Positions 42,453 to 51,712 of a stretch of DNA of 64,000 bases are shown here, piece after piece. The notes under the pieces are model-generated. The model did no database searches and was not told the origin of the DNA. It worked only from the letters and a program-made list of their open reading frames with translations. Every line of letters starts with the position of its first letter. Positions within the stretch are counted from its first letter, which is position 1. The translations under genes and the position numbers were made by a program. Source of the stretch: JALYOC01 sp036675345. Its GTDB lineage: Bacteria; Myxococcota; Myxococcia; Myxococcales; Myxococcaceae. Location: positions 397,921 to 461,920 of the forward strand of contig JAKFFE010000018.1 of assembly GCA_036675345.1 (NCBI GenBank), written 5' to 3'.

Positions 42453-44899
42453 ATGGACCCGCATCCGTGACCGTGCAGCCTTCTGTTCTTCAAGTCGTCA
42501 TCCTGCGGGATGGCTTGCTGGTGGGCACCGAGGTCTTCGTGCCCGGCTCCTACACCCTCGGCTCGGCGCGGGGAGTGGACCTGCGCCTGGAGGACGCCTC
42601 GATCGGCGCCCACCACGCCACGCTCTACTTCCAGAACGGGAAGGCGGCGATCCAGGACGCGGGCGGTTCCCCCCGCGGGGTCTACGTCAACGGGCACCGG
42701 GTGAAGGCCTGCGAGGTCCGCCCGGTGGACGAGGTGCTGTGCGGTCCGTTCATCCTCAAGGCGCGGGTGCTGCAGCAGCGGCAGCAGAAGCAGGCCCTCC
42801 CGCCGGAGGTGGCCCATCTGCTCCAGGCCACCCCCGCCAGCGGGAACGTGGCCGCCGCGGTTCGCCCCCAGGTGGCGTATCCCCCCCAGCCGCTGGTCCT
42901 CAAGCCGGTCCCGGCGGTGCCGGGCACCGCGCCCTCCGCGCGCCGGATGGCCGAACAGCAGGCCCGTCCCGCCGCCCGGCCGCTGGCCACCGCGGATGAC
43001 CGTTCGGCGAAGGAGGTGGAGGCGTTCTTCCAGACCGAGGAGCACCCCACCGGTCCCAGCGAGGCCGCCACCGCCAACCACCGCGGGCTGAAGGCGGAGG
43101 CGCCGTCCTCCGGCGGCTTCGTGGCTGCCCGGGCGCTGTCCGCCAGCGGCCAGCTGGTCAGCCAGGGACGCCCCACCCCCCATGCCTCCGAGGCCCCCAC
43201 CTTGGGGATCCAGCTGTCGGGGGAGGAGCTGTCCGCCGACTGGGAGCTGGCTTCCCCGGCGCCGGACCCGGTGCTGGACGAGCGCGGGATCCCCACCTCC
43301 TCGGTGGTGAACTTCCAGTGGCCGGCCGCGGACCCCGAGCTGGAGGAGTCGCAGCCTGCCTACCGGATGGACGAACCGCTGGCCCCGGTGCGCTCGGCTC
43401 CGCCGGTGCCCGCCCCGCCCGCGGTCCCTCCCGCCTCCGCGGCCCGGGCTGCCCCGCCGGTGCCCGCCGCCCGTCCGGTCCCGGCGCCCGCCGCGGCCCG
43501 CGCGGCGCCAATTCCCGCTCCCGCTCCGGCGGTGGCCCGGCCCACCTCGGCGGCGTTGCCGGCGAAGAAGAAGCTGGCCCCTCCCGGGAAGCGCGCTCCC
43601 CGGCTGTACCTGGAGCTCTCCTGGGATGGCGCCCGCCACAAGGTGTGGAGCTTCACTCCCTCGCAGAAGAAGCCGGTCCGCGCCGGCGCCAGCGAGACCG
43701 CCGACGTCCAGCTCTACGGCTTTGGCCTCGAGCAGGACTTCGTGTTGGGAGAGCAGGCCGAAGAGGGCGGCTACCGGGTGTTCGTGCCCGCGGGCCTGAA
43801 GGTGGAGCGCGGCAACGTGGGCGGGAAGCTGGCCCCGGTGGCGCCCACCGCACTGGAGACCGACGGGGATCGCCGCTTCCTGCGGCTGCAGTCCGGCGCC
43901 TCGCTGCGGCTGAGCGCCGGCAACTCCTCCCTGCTGGCCTACGTGGCCCCGCCGGCGGAGAAGATCCAGGTCCGCTACCTGCGGCAGTTCCCGCTGCTGC
44001 TGACGATCATCCTGCTGGGGCTGTCCTACGGCTTTGGCAGCTTCCTCTACTACGCGCCGGCCGCGGCGGAGCGGGAGTTCGCCGCCCGGGACATGCCCAA
44101 CGTGGCGGTCCGGCTGATCGCCCCCGAACCGAAGAAGAAGGAGCGGGTGAAGAAGGCCCTGGCGGAGATGGCCCAGCGCGCCGACAAGCGGGAGAAGAAG
44201 AGCCCGAAGAAGAAGGCGGCGCCCGCTCCGGAGCCGAAGAGCAAGCCCACCACCGCGGTGGCCTCCAACAAGGCGCTCAACGCGATCAAGAAGTTGCAGG
44301 CCGCGGGCCCGGCCTCCGGGGACATCCTGGCGGCGATGGACAAGGTGGGCAGCGGCCCGGGGAACAAGAACGCCAAGGGCTACCAGCTGACCGGGCTGAT
44401 CGGAAAGGGCGCGGCGGCGGCCGGCACCGGGACCTCCGGGCTGGGCGGCGGCGGACTGGGCAAGGGCCGCGGCACCCTGGGTTCGGAGCTGCTGCGCGGG
44501 GCCGGCGGCGGTGGAATCGGCGCCATGGGCGCCGGGGGCGTGGGCAAGGGCAGCGTGGGCGGCACGGTGGGTCGGGCCAGCGGCCGCGCGGTCCAGGCGG
44601 CGGGCAGCATCGACCGCGACGCGGTGGCCAAGGTGATCAACTCCCACCTCCACGAGGTGAGCTCATGCTACGAGCGAGCGCTGCTGACCACGCCCGGACT
44701 GGCCGGCAAGGTGCAGCTGGAGTGGACCATCGGCTCCGCGGGCAAGGTGACCACGGTGCGCACCAAGAACTCCACCCTCCGATCCAGCGCGGTCGAGGGG
44801 TGCATCATCAATGCGCTGAAGAAGTGGGAGTTCCCCAAGCCGCGTGGTGGCTCGGTGATCATCTCCTACCCCTTCTTGTTCAACTCGGTCGGGTTCTGA
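42449..44899 (+). CDS. GltG-like inner-membrane protein: FHA domain, membrane helix, AgmX/PglI C-terminal domain
   Basis: 816 residues from the GTG overlapping the upstream stop. An FHA-like domain (about 15-105) is followed by a long Pro/Ala-rich linker, a second beta-rich domain, one membrane helix (about 513-536) and a basic then Gly-rich periplasmic linker. The last 95 residues form the TonB-like AgmX/PglI C-terminal domain (DAVAKVINSHLHEVSSCYERAL...CIINALKKWEFPKP) with two conserved Cys. This order matches GltG-type proteins of myxobacterial gliding/sporulation machines, where the cytoplasmic FHA part senses phosphoproteins and the periplasmic part contacts outer-membrane partners. The FHA arginine after Gly is replaced (LGSARG). 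Confidence 0.85.
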   Translation: MNGPASVTVQPSVLQVVILRDGLLVGTEVFVPGSYTLGSARGVDLRLEDASIGAHHATLYFQNGKAAIQDAGGSPRGVYVNGHRVKACEVRPVDEVLCGPFILKARVLQQRQQKQALPPEVAHLLQATPASGNVAAAVRPQVAYPPQPLVLKPVPAVPGTAPSARRMAEQQARPAARPLATADDRSAKEVEAFFQTEEHPTGPSEAATANHRGLKAEAPSSGGFVAARALSASGQLVSQGRPTPHASEAPTLGIQLSGEELSADWELASPAPDPVLDERGIPTSSVVNFQWPAADPELEESQPAYRMDEPLAPVRSAPPVPAPPAVPPASAARAAPPVPAARPVPAPAAARAAPIPAPAPAVARPTSAALPAKKKLAPPGKRAPRLYLELSWDGARHKVWSFTPSQKKPVRAGASETADVQLYGFGLEQDFVLGEQAEEGGYRVFVPAGLKVERGNVGGKLAPVAPTALETDGDRRFLRLQSGASLRLSAGNSSLLAYVAPPAEKIQVRYLRQFPLLLTIILLGLSYGFGSFLYYAPAAAEREFAARDMPNVAVRLIAPEPKKKERVKKALAEMAQRADKREKKSPKKKAAPAPEPKSKPTTAVASNKALNAIKKLQAAGPASGDILAAMDKVGSGPGNKNAKGYQLTGLIGKGAAAAGTGTSGLGGGGLGKGRGTLGSELLRGAGGGGIGAMGAGGVGKGSVGGTVGRASGRAVQAAGSIDRDAVAKVINSHLHEVSSCYERALLTTPGLAGKVQLEWTIGSAGKVTTVRTKNSTLRSSAVEGCIINALKKWEFPKPRGGSVIISYPFLFNSVGF

Positions 44900-44943
44900 T
44901 GACCGGTTCGGCGAAGGGAACTGGTTGTCCCCAGGGGGCACAC

Positions 44944-45603
44944 GTGAAGCGATTGTTGTCGGTGTTGCTGGCGGTGGGCGCGGTGTCGGCCCAGGCCCAG
45001 ATCGAGGAGCTGGAGAACCCCGGGTCGGTGACCGCGGTCCAGGACCGGCTGTACCGGATGAACCACGAGCTGACCCTGGGGGTGGGGATGCTGCCCCTGG
45101 ACGCCTTCTACAAGGGCGTCACCGGACAGGTCTCGTACACCTTCCACTTCAACGACAGCTTCGCCTGGCAGGTGGGTCGGGGCACCTACAGCTACAACCT
45201 CAACACCGGGTTGCGCAGCCAGCTGGAGCGGGACTTCGGCGTCCAGCCCACCGCCTTTGACGAGGTGAACTGGATGATCGGCTCGGATCTGATCTGGAGC
45301 CCGGTCTACGGAAAGGTGGCGATCCTCAACAAGTCGATCCAGCACTTCGAGCTATTCTTCATCGGCGGGCTCTCGGTGCTCAAGCTGTCCCTGGCCCAGG
45401 GGAACACCGGCGGCTCTCCCGCCTTCCAGGCGCTGGGCAGCTTCCGGCCCGGCCTGAACCTGGGGATCGGACTGCGGCTGTTTGCCAGCCGCAACATCTC
45501 CTGGCGGCTGGACGTCACCAACAACGTGGTGGTCTCGCAGCAGATCTTCAACGTGGCCACCGTCCAACTCGCCGCCGCGCTGAACTTCGGCGCCAGCGAA
45601 TAG
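44944..45603 (+). CDS. Outer-membrane beta-barrel protein (GltH-like position)
   Basis: 219 residues. The GTG start has GGGGG five bases upstream. A signal peptide (AVSAQAQ) is followed by the myxobacterial outer-membrane beta-barrel pattern: AVQDRLYRMNHELTLGVGMLPLDAFYKGVTGQ, VSYTFHFNDSFAWQV, then paired strands and a C terminus VQLAAALNFG. Small barrels of this family accompany Glt/Nfs-type complexes and could be the outer-membrane exit of the machine. It lies 44 bp after the GltG-like gene and 6 bp before the first TPR gene. Confidence 0.87.
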   Translation: MKRLLSVLLAVGAVSAQAQIEELENPGSVTAVQDRLYRMNHELTLGVGMLPLDAFYKGVTGQVSYTFHFNDSFAWQVGRGTYSYNLNTGLRSQLERDFGVQPTAFDEVNWMIGSDLIWSPVYGKVAILNKSIQHFELFFIGGLSVLKLSLAQGNTGGSPAFQALGSFRPGLNLGIGLRLFASRNISWRLDVTNNVVVSQQIFNVATVQLAAALNFGASE

Positions 45604-45609
45604 CGAACC

Positions 45610-47160
45610 TTGGCCTTGAACCCAAACCTCCGTAGACGGGCGCTGTGTCTGGCGCTGTTCCCCCTGGTGGCGTTCGGGCAGAAGCCGCCCGAGGCCCCTG
45701 CCGCCGCGCCGCCACCGGCTGCCCCCGCTGCCGCGGCCAAGGATGACCGGATCCCGGAGGCGGTGGCCCTGCCTCCGCAGAAGGTGGACCCGCAGCTGTT
45801 CAACCGGGCGCTGCAGGACTTCTTCATCCGCGACACCAAGACCTCGGCCCGCAAGTTGTTCCAGTTCGTCTCCTGGACCAGCTCCACCGACGAGAACCAC
45901 GCCTGGGCCCAGTACTTCCTGGCCCGCAGCTTCGCCGACCTGGGGCTGTGGCACGCCTCCGGCTACTACCTGGCCCGGGTGGCCCGGGAACGCTCCAACC
46001 CGGCGGTGCTCCCCCGCGCCCTGGAGGAGCTGCGCACCCTGGTGGACCGGCCCCACAACGAGGTGATGATCGACCAGCAGATCTTCGGGACCCTGGACCT
46101 GGGCTTCCTGCCGGAGTCGGTCTCCGGGTTCGCCCACTACCAGCAGGGGATGCTGTCCTTGCGGGTGGGCAACGAGCGCTGGGCGCAGACCCACTTCGCC
46201 AAGCTGGCCGAAGGCAGCCCGGAGGCCTCCCAGGCCCGGTTCGCCCTGGCGGTGACCCGGCTGCGCGAGCACCAGGACAACAAGCAGCCCCCGGATCCGA
46301 TCCTGGCCGAGTTCGAGCAACTGGCGGACGACGCGAAGCTGAACCTGGACGCGCGCAACGAGGCCCGGCTGGCGGTGGCCCGGCTGCGCTACGAGCGCAA
46401 GGAGTTCGACAAGGCGCTGGAGTGGTACGGGAAGGTGAAGCTGCCGGAGCTGGATCCGGGGCGGGCCAGCCTGTACCTGGAGGAGGCCTGGACCCGCTAC
46501 CACCTGGGCCAGCTGCGCGCGGCGATGGGGATCCTCACCGCGCTGGACTCGCCCGGCTTCCGGGATGAGTTCCTCCCCGACAAGTACCTGCTGCGGTCGA
46601 TGGTGTTCCGGGACCTGTGTCACTACCTGCCGGCCAAGCGCGCCGCCAAGGAGCTGACCCGCCGGTTCGCCGACTCGCTGGAGGCGATCCGCGAGCGTCA
46701 GGATCTGACCGCGGACCTGCGGCTGCGCCGGGCGGCGGAGTCCCGCGGCAGCACCCGCAAGGCGGCCCGGTACCTGGAGCAGCTGAAGCTGGAGGCGGAG
46801 CGGATCGGCGCCTACGCCGGGGTGTTCGAGGCCCCGCTGGTCTCGCACCTCTCCCGGCTGTACGCGCTGGAGATCGCCGAGGCCACCCGGCTGTACGAGC
46901 TGCGGGTGAAGGAGTCGGTGCGGGTGGAGGCGGACAAGCTGTTGCGAGGGGCGGAGCAGGTCCGTCTGATGGACTACGAGGTCGGTCTGAAGCTCTACGA
47001 GCGCATCAAGCAGGGTTCGCGGCTGGTGGCGCTGGAGGCCGACGAGCCGGTCGGCCCCGCCCAGGTGGCCTTCAAGTTCGAGGGGGAGTACTGGAACGAC
47101 GAGCTGCGCTCGTACCGGTACGCCATCCAGAGCCGCTGCATCGAGGAGGGCGTGCGATGA
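45610..47160 (+). CDS. Secreted TPR protein (GltE/AglT-like)
   Basis: 516 residues from a TTG; a second TTG two codons on is also possible. Signal peptide, then a Pro/Ala-rich linker, then many helical TPR-like repeats (AQYFLARSFADLGLWHASGYYLARV, LRYERKEFDKALEWYGKVKLPEL). It ends with a conserved-looking segment FEGEYWNDELRSYRYAIQSRC. Position and design match the GltE/AglT TPR protein of Myxococcus. It is probably periplasmic or on the inner face of the outer membrane. The stop overlaps the next gene (ATGA). Confidence 0.82.
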   Translation: MALNPNLRRRALCLALFPLVAFGQKPPEAPAAAPPPAAPAAAAKDDRIPEAVALPPQKVDPQLFNRALQDFFIRDTKTSARKLFQFVSWTSSTDENHAWAQYFLARSFADLGLWHASGYYLARVARERSNPAVLPRALEELRTLVDRPHNEVMIDQQIFGTLDLGFLPESVSGFAHYQQGMLSLRVGNERWAQTHFAKLAEGSPEASQARFALAVTRLREHQDNKQPPDPILAEFEQLADDAKLNLDARNEARLAVARLRYERKEFDKALEWYGKVKLPELDPGRASLYLEEAWTRYHLGQLRAAMGILTALDSPGFRDEFLPDKYLLRSMVFRDLCHYLPAKRAAKELTRRFADSLEAIRERQDLTADLRLRRAAESRGSTRKAARYLEQLKLEAERIGAYAGVFEAPLVSHLSRLYALEIAEATRLYELRVKESVRVEADKLLRGAEQVRLMDYEVGLKLYERIKQGSRLVALEADEPVGPAQVAFKFEGEYWNDELRSYRYAIQSRCIEEGVR

Positions 47161-50100
47161 TCGGCCTGCTGGTGGTCGCGCAGCTGTTGACCCAGGCGCC
47201 GGCGCCGGGCGCCAACCGGTGGATCAACCCGATCGTCTCCAAGACCAAGGAGCGTGACGAGCTGATCGCCAAGCTGCGCCGGGACATCTTCAAGGTGGAC
47301 CGGGCGATTGGCGAGACGGAGAAGTTGATCTCCCGCTCCCGCAACGCGCCCTACCTCCCCGATCTCCAGTTCCGCCTGGCGGAGCTGTACGTGGAGAAGA
47401 GTCGTTACACCTATTACCTGCAGGCGGAGACCCGGGGCGAGGGCGCCAAGGGGGCGCTGGTCTCTCCGGAGACCAAACTCTACAAGCAGAAGGCGGTGCA
47501 GCTCTACAACCGGCTGCTGCGCGAGTACCCGGACTTCAAGGACTCGGACCAGGTGACCTTCTACCTGGCGCACGAGCAGCGCGAACTGGGGTCCTTCGAG
47601 GAGATGCTGGGCACCCTGGGCGAGCTGGTCCGCAAGTATCCCCAGAGCGGGCTGCGGCTGGAGGCCGAGCAGATCCTGGGCGACTACTTCTTCGACAAGG
47701 CGGAGCTGGTGGAGGCCGAGGCGCACTACCAGGCGATCCTCCGCGCCCCCCCCTCCCCTGTGCACGATCTGGCCCGCTACAAGATGGGGTGGATCCGGAT
47801 CAACCAGGCCAAGCACTCGGACGCGGTGGAGTACTTCGAGGCCGCCGCCGCCTCCGCCCCCCTGCCCGGTCAGGACGCCCAGAAGGCGCTGAACGTGAAG
47901 CGGGAGGCGCTGTTGGATCTGGTCTACAGCTACACCGAGTCCCGCCCGGCCAAGACCGCGCTTAGCTACTTCGAGAAGCTGTCCGAGTCCCGGGCCACCT
48001 TCGCCCTGGCGCTGGACAAGCTGGGCACCCGCTACTTCATCAAGCAGCAGTACGAATGGGCGATCCCGGCGCTGCGCCGGCTGATGGACGTGCAGCCGGA
48101 TCCGGAGCTGGACGTGGAGCGGGCGCAGAAGCTGTACGACGCGCTGGACGCCTCCAAGGGCAAGGTGCTGCCCAGCGCCGAGGACATCCGCTTCCTGGCC
48201 CGCGCCGCGGTGGGGATCAAGATCGACCCGGTGAAGGACGAGAAGGAGCAGAAGAAGACCCTGACCGAGCTGGAGGAGATGGCCCGGGATCTCTCCACCA
48301 AGCTGCACCAGGCCGCCCAGAAGGAGAACCGCAAGGGGACCTATCTGGAGGCGGCCGCCGCCTACGCCGAGTACCTGAACCTGTTCCGCCCGGAGAAGTA
48401 CGTGCGGACGATGATGCGCAACCGGGCGGACGCCCTGTACGCGGCCAAGGACTTCCCGGGCGCGGCCCGGCAGTTCGAGGAGGTGGCGCTGCTGGAGGAC
48501 GGCAACGATCTGAAGCAGAACGAGTCGGCGCTCTACGCCTCGCTGCTGGCCCACCACGCCTCGCTCAAGGCAGGAGAGGTGGAGAACCTCAACGCCTTCG
48601 AGGTGGCGGACGCGCGGCAGGCGCTCAAGCTGCTGGGGGCCCGCTACATCGAGAAGTACCCCCGGGCGGAGAACGCGCTGGAGGTGAAGTTCAACATCGC
48701 CCGCGCCTTCTACGACGACGGCGAGTTCGAGAAGAGCGGCGAGCTGTTCGCCGACTTCGCCCTGGCCAACCCCAGCTTCAAGGACGCCTCGGTGGCCGGC
48801 CACCTGGCCCTGGACTCCTACCGCCAGCGCAACGACTTCAAGGGGATCGACGCGGTGGGCAAGAAGTTCCAGGCCTCGCGGCTGCCGCCGCAGTTCATCA
48901 CCCAGGTGAACCGGATCCTCCAGGAGAGCCGGGCGGAGGCGATTGACGAGCTGGCGCTGCAGAGCGCCCAGGAGACCGGAGATGTGGTCTCCGGCCTGAT
49001 GAAGGTGGCCGACGAGAACAAGGGCACCGAGATCGCGGAGAAGGCGCTGTACGGCGCGTTCACCGCCGCCCGGGACCGGCGGGACTACGCGGCGGAGAAG
49101 GAGGTGGGGCTGCGGATCGCCGCCGACTACCCCAAGGGCCAGTTCACCTCGGATGTGCTGCTGACCCTGGGCCGACACGCCGCGGAGACCGCGCACTTCG
49201 AGGAGGCCGCCTCCTGGTTCGAACAGGTGGGTCAGAAGATGGGCGCCGACTTCTCCGCGCTGGAGGGCTGGCTGGCCTCCGCCCGGCTGAGGATGGCGCT
49301 GCGCGATCACCCCGGCGCGATGCGGTCGCTGGAGAACGCCGCCGGGGTGGCCGGCGCGCGCAAGGCGGAGGTGTTCACCCTGATGGCCCAGACCCACCTG
49401 CGGGCCGGGCAGTACGAGAAGGCCCGGTCCTCGGCGCTGCAGGCGCTGAAGCTGGACCGCAACGAGGCGGCGGCGGCGGCGGTGCTGGCCGAGGCGGCGG
49501 CCAACCTCCCTGGCACCAAGCCGGACGCGATCATCCCCCAGCTGACCGCGGTGGCCCAGGGCCCCAACGCCCAGACCGACGACACCGCCAAGGGGCTGTG
49601 GTTCCTGGGCGAGCTGATCTTCCGCGAGTACACCGGCCTGCCCAATGAGCAGGTGGAGGAGAAGGTGGGCCTGTTGCAGAACCTGGAGGGGGTGTTCACC
49701 CAGGCCGCCTCGGTGGGCGCGCCGGAGTGGGCGGTGGCCTCGTTGTGGAAGCTGGGCCTGGCCTACCAGCACATCGCGGACGTGGTGGAGGCCACCCCGC
49801 TGCCGGACGGGCTGAGCGCCTCCGAAGTGGACCAGTTCCGCGCCGCGGTCAAAGACCAGGTCACCCCGCTCAAGCAGCGGGCGGAGAACGTGTTCAAGGT
49901 CTGTCTCTCCCGCGCGGAGTCGCTGGAGGTGTTCAGCGCCGCGGTGATCGGCTGCCGCGAGCGCAAGGACTCGGCCAAGGTGCCGTCGGTCCCGCCGCCG
50001 CCTCCGGCGCCGGGGCTGGTGATCAACGACCTGCAGAAGAAGGTGGACGCCAACCTCACCGCCGAGGCGATGGAGGCCCTGGGGCTGGCGTACCTGGGCA

Positions 50101-50402
50101 GCGGGCGCTTCCCGATGGCCGAGCTGACCCTGGGCCGGGCCACCGAGTTGGAGGACACCCGCGCCTCGTCCCACAACGCGCTGGGGCTGGCGATGCTGCT
50201 GCAGGGAGACGTGATGGGCGCCCGGGCCGCGTATGGGCGGGCGCTGGACGCGGACCCCACCTACGAGAAGGCGCGGGCCAACCTGGCGGCGCTCAAGTGC
50301 CGCTTCGGGGACCAAGAGGGTTCCCGCCGTGAGCTGGCGCTGCTGACCACCTCCAACCTGGGCGGCCCGGACGTGGATCCAGGCTGGCGGGGCTGCAAGT
50401 GA
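47157..50402 (+). CDS. Giant TPR protein (GltD/AgmU-like)
   Basis: 1081 residues, almost entirely TPR/alpha-solenoid repeats (LQFRLAELYVEKSRYTYYL, YDDGEFEKSGELFADFAL, RAGQYEKARSSALQALKL, LGLAMLLQGDVMGARAAYGRAL). The N-terminal hydrophobic segment is short but the protein is probably exported. Length, repeat type and place next to the smaller TPR gene match AgmU/GltD, a periplasmic scaffold of the gliding machine. It shares a 4-base overlap with each neighbour. Confidence 0.83.
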   Translation: MIGLLVVAQLLTQAPAPGANRWINPIVSKTKERDELIAKLRRDIFKVDRAIGETEKLISRSRNAPYLPDLQFRLAELYVEKSRYTYYLQAETRGEGAKGALVSPETKLYKQKAVQLYNRLLREYPDFKDSDQVTFYLAHEQRELGSFEEMLGTLGELVRKYPQSGLRLEAEQILGDYFFDKAELVEAEAHYQAILRAPPSPVHDLARYKMGWIRINQAKHSDAVEYFEAAAASAPLPGQDAQKALNVKREALLDLVYSYTESRPAKTALSYFEKLSESRATFALALDKLGTRYFIKQQYEWAIPALRRLMDVQPDPELDVERAQKLYDALDASKGKVLPSAEDIRFLARAAVGIKIDPVKDEKEQKKTLTELEEMARDLSTKLHQAAQKENRKGTYLEAAAAYAEYLNLFRPEKYVRTMMRNRADALYAAKDFPGAARQFEEVALLEDGNDLKQNESALYASLLAHHASLKAGEVENLNAFEVADARQALKLLGARYIEKYPRAENALEVKFNIARAFYDDGEFEKSGELFADFALANPSFKDASVAGHLALDSYRQRNDFKGIDAVGKKFQASRLPPQFITQVNRILQESRAEAIDELALQSAQETGDVVSGLMKVADENKGTEIAEKALYGAFTAARDRRDYAAEKEVGLRIAADYPKGQFTSDVLLTLGRHAAETAHFEEAASWFEQVGQKMGADFSALEGWLASARLRMALRDHPGAMRSLENAAGVAGARKAEVFTLMAQTHLRAGQYEKARSSALQALKLDRNEAAAAAVLAEAAANLPGTKPDAIIPQLTAVAQGPNAQTDDTAKGLWFLGELIFREYTGLPNEQVEEKVGLLQNLEGVFTQAASVGAPEWAVASLWKLGLAYQHIADVVEATPLPDGLSASEVDQFRAAVKDQVTPLKQRAENVFKVCLSRAESLEVFSAAVIGCRERKDSAKVPSVPPPPPAPGLVINDLQKKVDANLTAEAMEALGLAYLGSGRFPMAELTLGRATELEDTRASSHNALGLAMLLQGDVMGARAAYGRALDADPTYEKARANLAALKCRFGDQEGSRRELALLTTSNLGGPDVDPGWRGCK

Positions 50403-50920
50403 GCCGGGCGGCAGGCGCGCTGGCCGCGCTGCTGCTGGTCGGCTGTCAGGCTCCCCAGGTGGATGGCAGCCTGGGGGAGCTGATCGACCTGCGCTACCAG
50501 GAGACGCGGATCACCTTCAATCCGCCGCTGGACTTCACGGTGCCGCTGGAAGAGCGCCTGCTGCCGACCCGCGCGGTGGCGGTCCGCTACGTCACCCCCC
50601 AGGGCGACGGCGAGAACGTGATCTGGCAGGTGACCGCCCGGCTGGGCGGGCTGGATTACGGCGAGGAGTGGGCGGTGGGCTCGGAAGTGGATCTGGCCAC
50701 GTACTGGGGCAGCAGCCAACGTGGCCAGGTGTCCCGCAACGTGCTGGACGAGCCGGGACGCACCTATCCGCTGCTGGAGCGGGGGACCTTCCAGCTGGCC
50801 TACATCCCCAACGAGGGGCAGCCGGTGCGCGGCCGCTTCTCGGTGACCTTCGAGAACGGAACCGACTTCGCCAGTGGGCGGACCGTGTTCCAGGACTTCC
50901 AGGCGGTGATTGAACAATGA
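50399..50920 (+). CDS. Small lipoprotein, paralogue of 13735-14277
   Basis: 173 residues, GTG start in a GTGA overlap. Lipobox (LLLVGC). The mature protein is beta-rich and ends with RGRFSVTFENGTDFASGRTVFQDF, matching the C-terminal pattern of the lipoprotein at 13735-14277. Operon position suggests it is an outer-membrane component of the trans-envelope complex. The following gene overlaps by 4 bases. Confidence 0.8.
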   Translation: MSRAAGALAALLLVGCQAPQVDGSLGELIDLRYQETRITFNPPLDFTVPLEERLLPTRAVAVRYVTPQGDGENVIWQVTARLGGLDYGEEWAVGSEVDLATYWGSSQRGQVSRNVLDEPGRTYPLLERGTFQLAYIPNEGQPVRGRFSVTFENGTDFASGRTVFQDFQAVIEQ

Positions 50921-51561
50921 GCTTCGGAACCAGGGTGGCGCTGTTGGGAGTGCTGGCGGCCGGCGTCGGATGCGGGCCCCGCTACGCGCTGGGGGTGCCC
51001 AAGGAGGTGGTGTCCAAGCTTCCTTACGAGAGCCGGATCGACCTGCTGGAGGCGGAGAACGCCCTGGCGGTGGCGGTAGACAAGGTCGACGAGTCGCAGA
51101 ACGAGGTCCTGCGGACCCGGGAGTCGCTGCGGCGATCCCGCTCCCGGCTGGACACCGCCCACCGCGAGCAGGGCCGGGCCAAGGACGCCGTCTCCCAGGA
51201 GGTGGCCAAGCTGGCGATCGAGGAGGCCGACGCCCGCATCGAGTACCTGCGCCGGCGCCAGGAACTGAACGTGCAGAACAAGGAGATCGAGGAGCTGGCC
51301 TTCCGCTGCCAGTACGCGCGGTTCGAGGCCTCCCGGCTGCAGGTGGCCCAGAAGGCCAAGGTAGAGGGCAGCGAGAAGCTCAAGCCGGAGGACTTCGACA
51401 AGCAGATCAAGGACTGCGACGCCGAGGTGGCGCAGCGCCGCAAGGACACCACCCAGAACGCCCAGCGCGCCGAACAGGCCAAGACCGCCTGGGAGGCCAA
51501 GCGGGTGGCCTTCGCCAAGAAGACCTTCGACGCCCGGGCCTCGCCCTACGTGGAGCTGTAG
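50917..51561 (+). CDS. Coiled-coil lipoprotein, last gene of the operon
   Basis: 214 residues. Lipobox (LAAGVGC) then an almost continuous charged coiled coil (LLEAENALAVAVDKVDESQ, LEVAKLAIEEADARI-type heptads), with three or four cysteine-containing short breaks (AFRCQYARF, IKDCDAEV). No family is recognised. It is likely to brace other parts of the complex in the periplasm. A hairpin lies 124 bp downstream. Confidence 0.8.
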   Translation: MSFGTRVALLGVLAAGVGCGPRYALGVPKEVVSKLPYESRIDLLEAENALAVAVDKVDESQNEVLRTRESLRRSRSRLDTAHREQGRAKDAVSQEVAKLAIEEADARIEYLRRRQELNVQNKEIEELAFRCQYARFEASRLQVAQKAKVEGSEKLKPEDFDKQIKDCDAEVAQRRKDTTQNAQRAEQAKTAWEAKRVAFAKKTFDARASPYVEL

Positions 51562-51684
51562 CCCGACGGGCGGTCGCACCCCGGCGCGGGAGCGGCACGC
51601 TCGACGGCAATCCGACGCTGGAACCGATCGCCGCCGGGGTCCTCCCCGAAGACGCGCGCATCGTGCTGCTTGGCCCCCGCCGTT

Positions 51685-51704
51685 CGCCCTCTCTTCGGAG
51701 GGCG
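51685..51704. terminator. Hairpin between convergent units
   Basis: CGCCCTC/GAGGGCG with a 6-base loop, extendable outward with further G-C pairs. It lies between the end of the trans-envelope operon and the convergent HEXXH gene. There is no T-run, so it may work with Rho or simply as a stabiliser. Confidence 0.5.
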
Positions 51705-51712
51705 GCGGCCGT

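Noticed and set aside
46995..50315. Open frame of 1106 codons on the minus strand
   Set aside because: It is a His/Gln/Arg-rich antisense shadow of the giant TPR gene with no recognisable domain.
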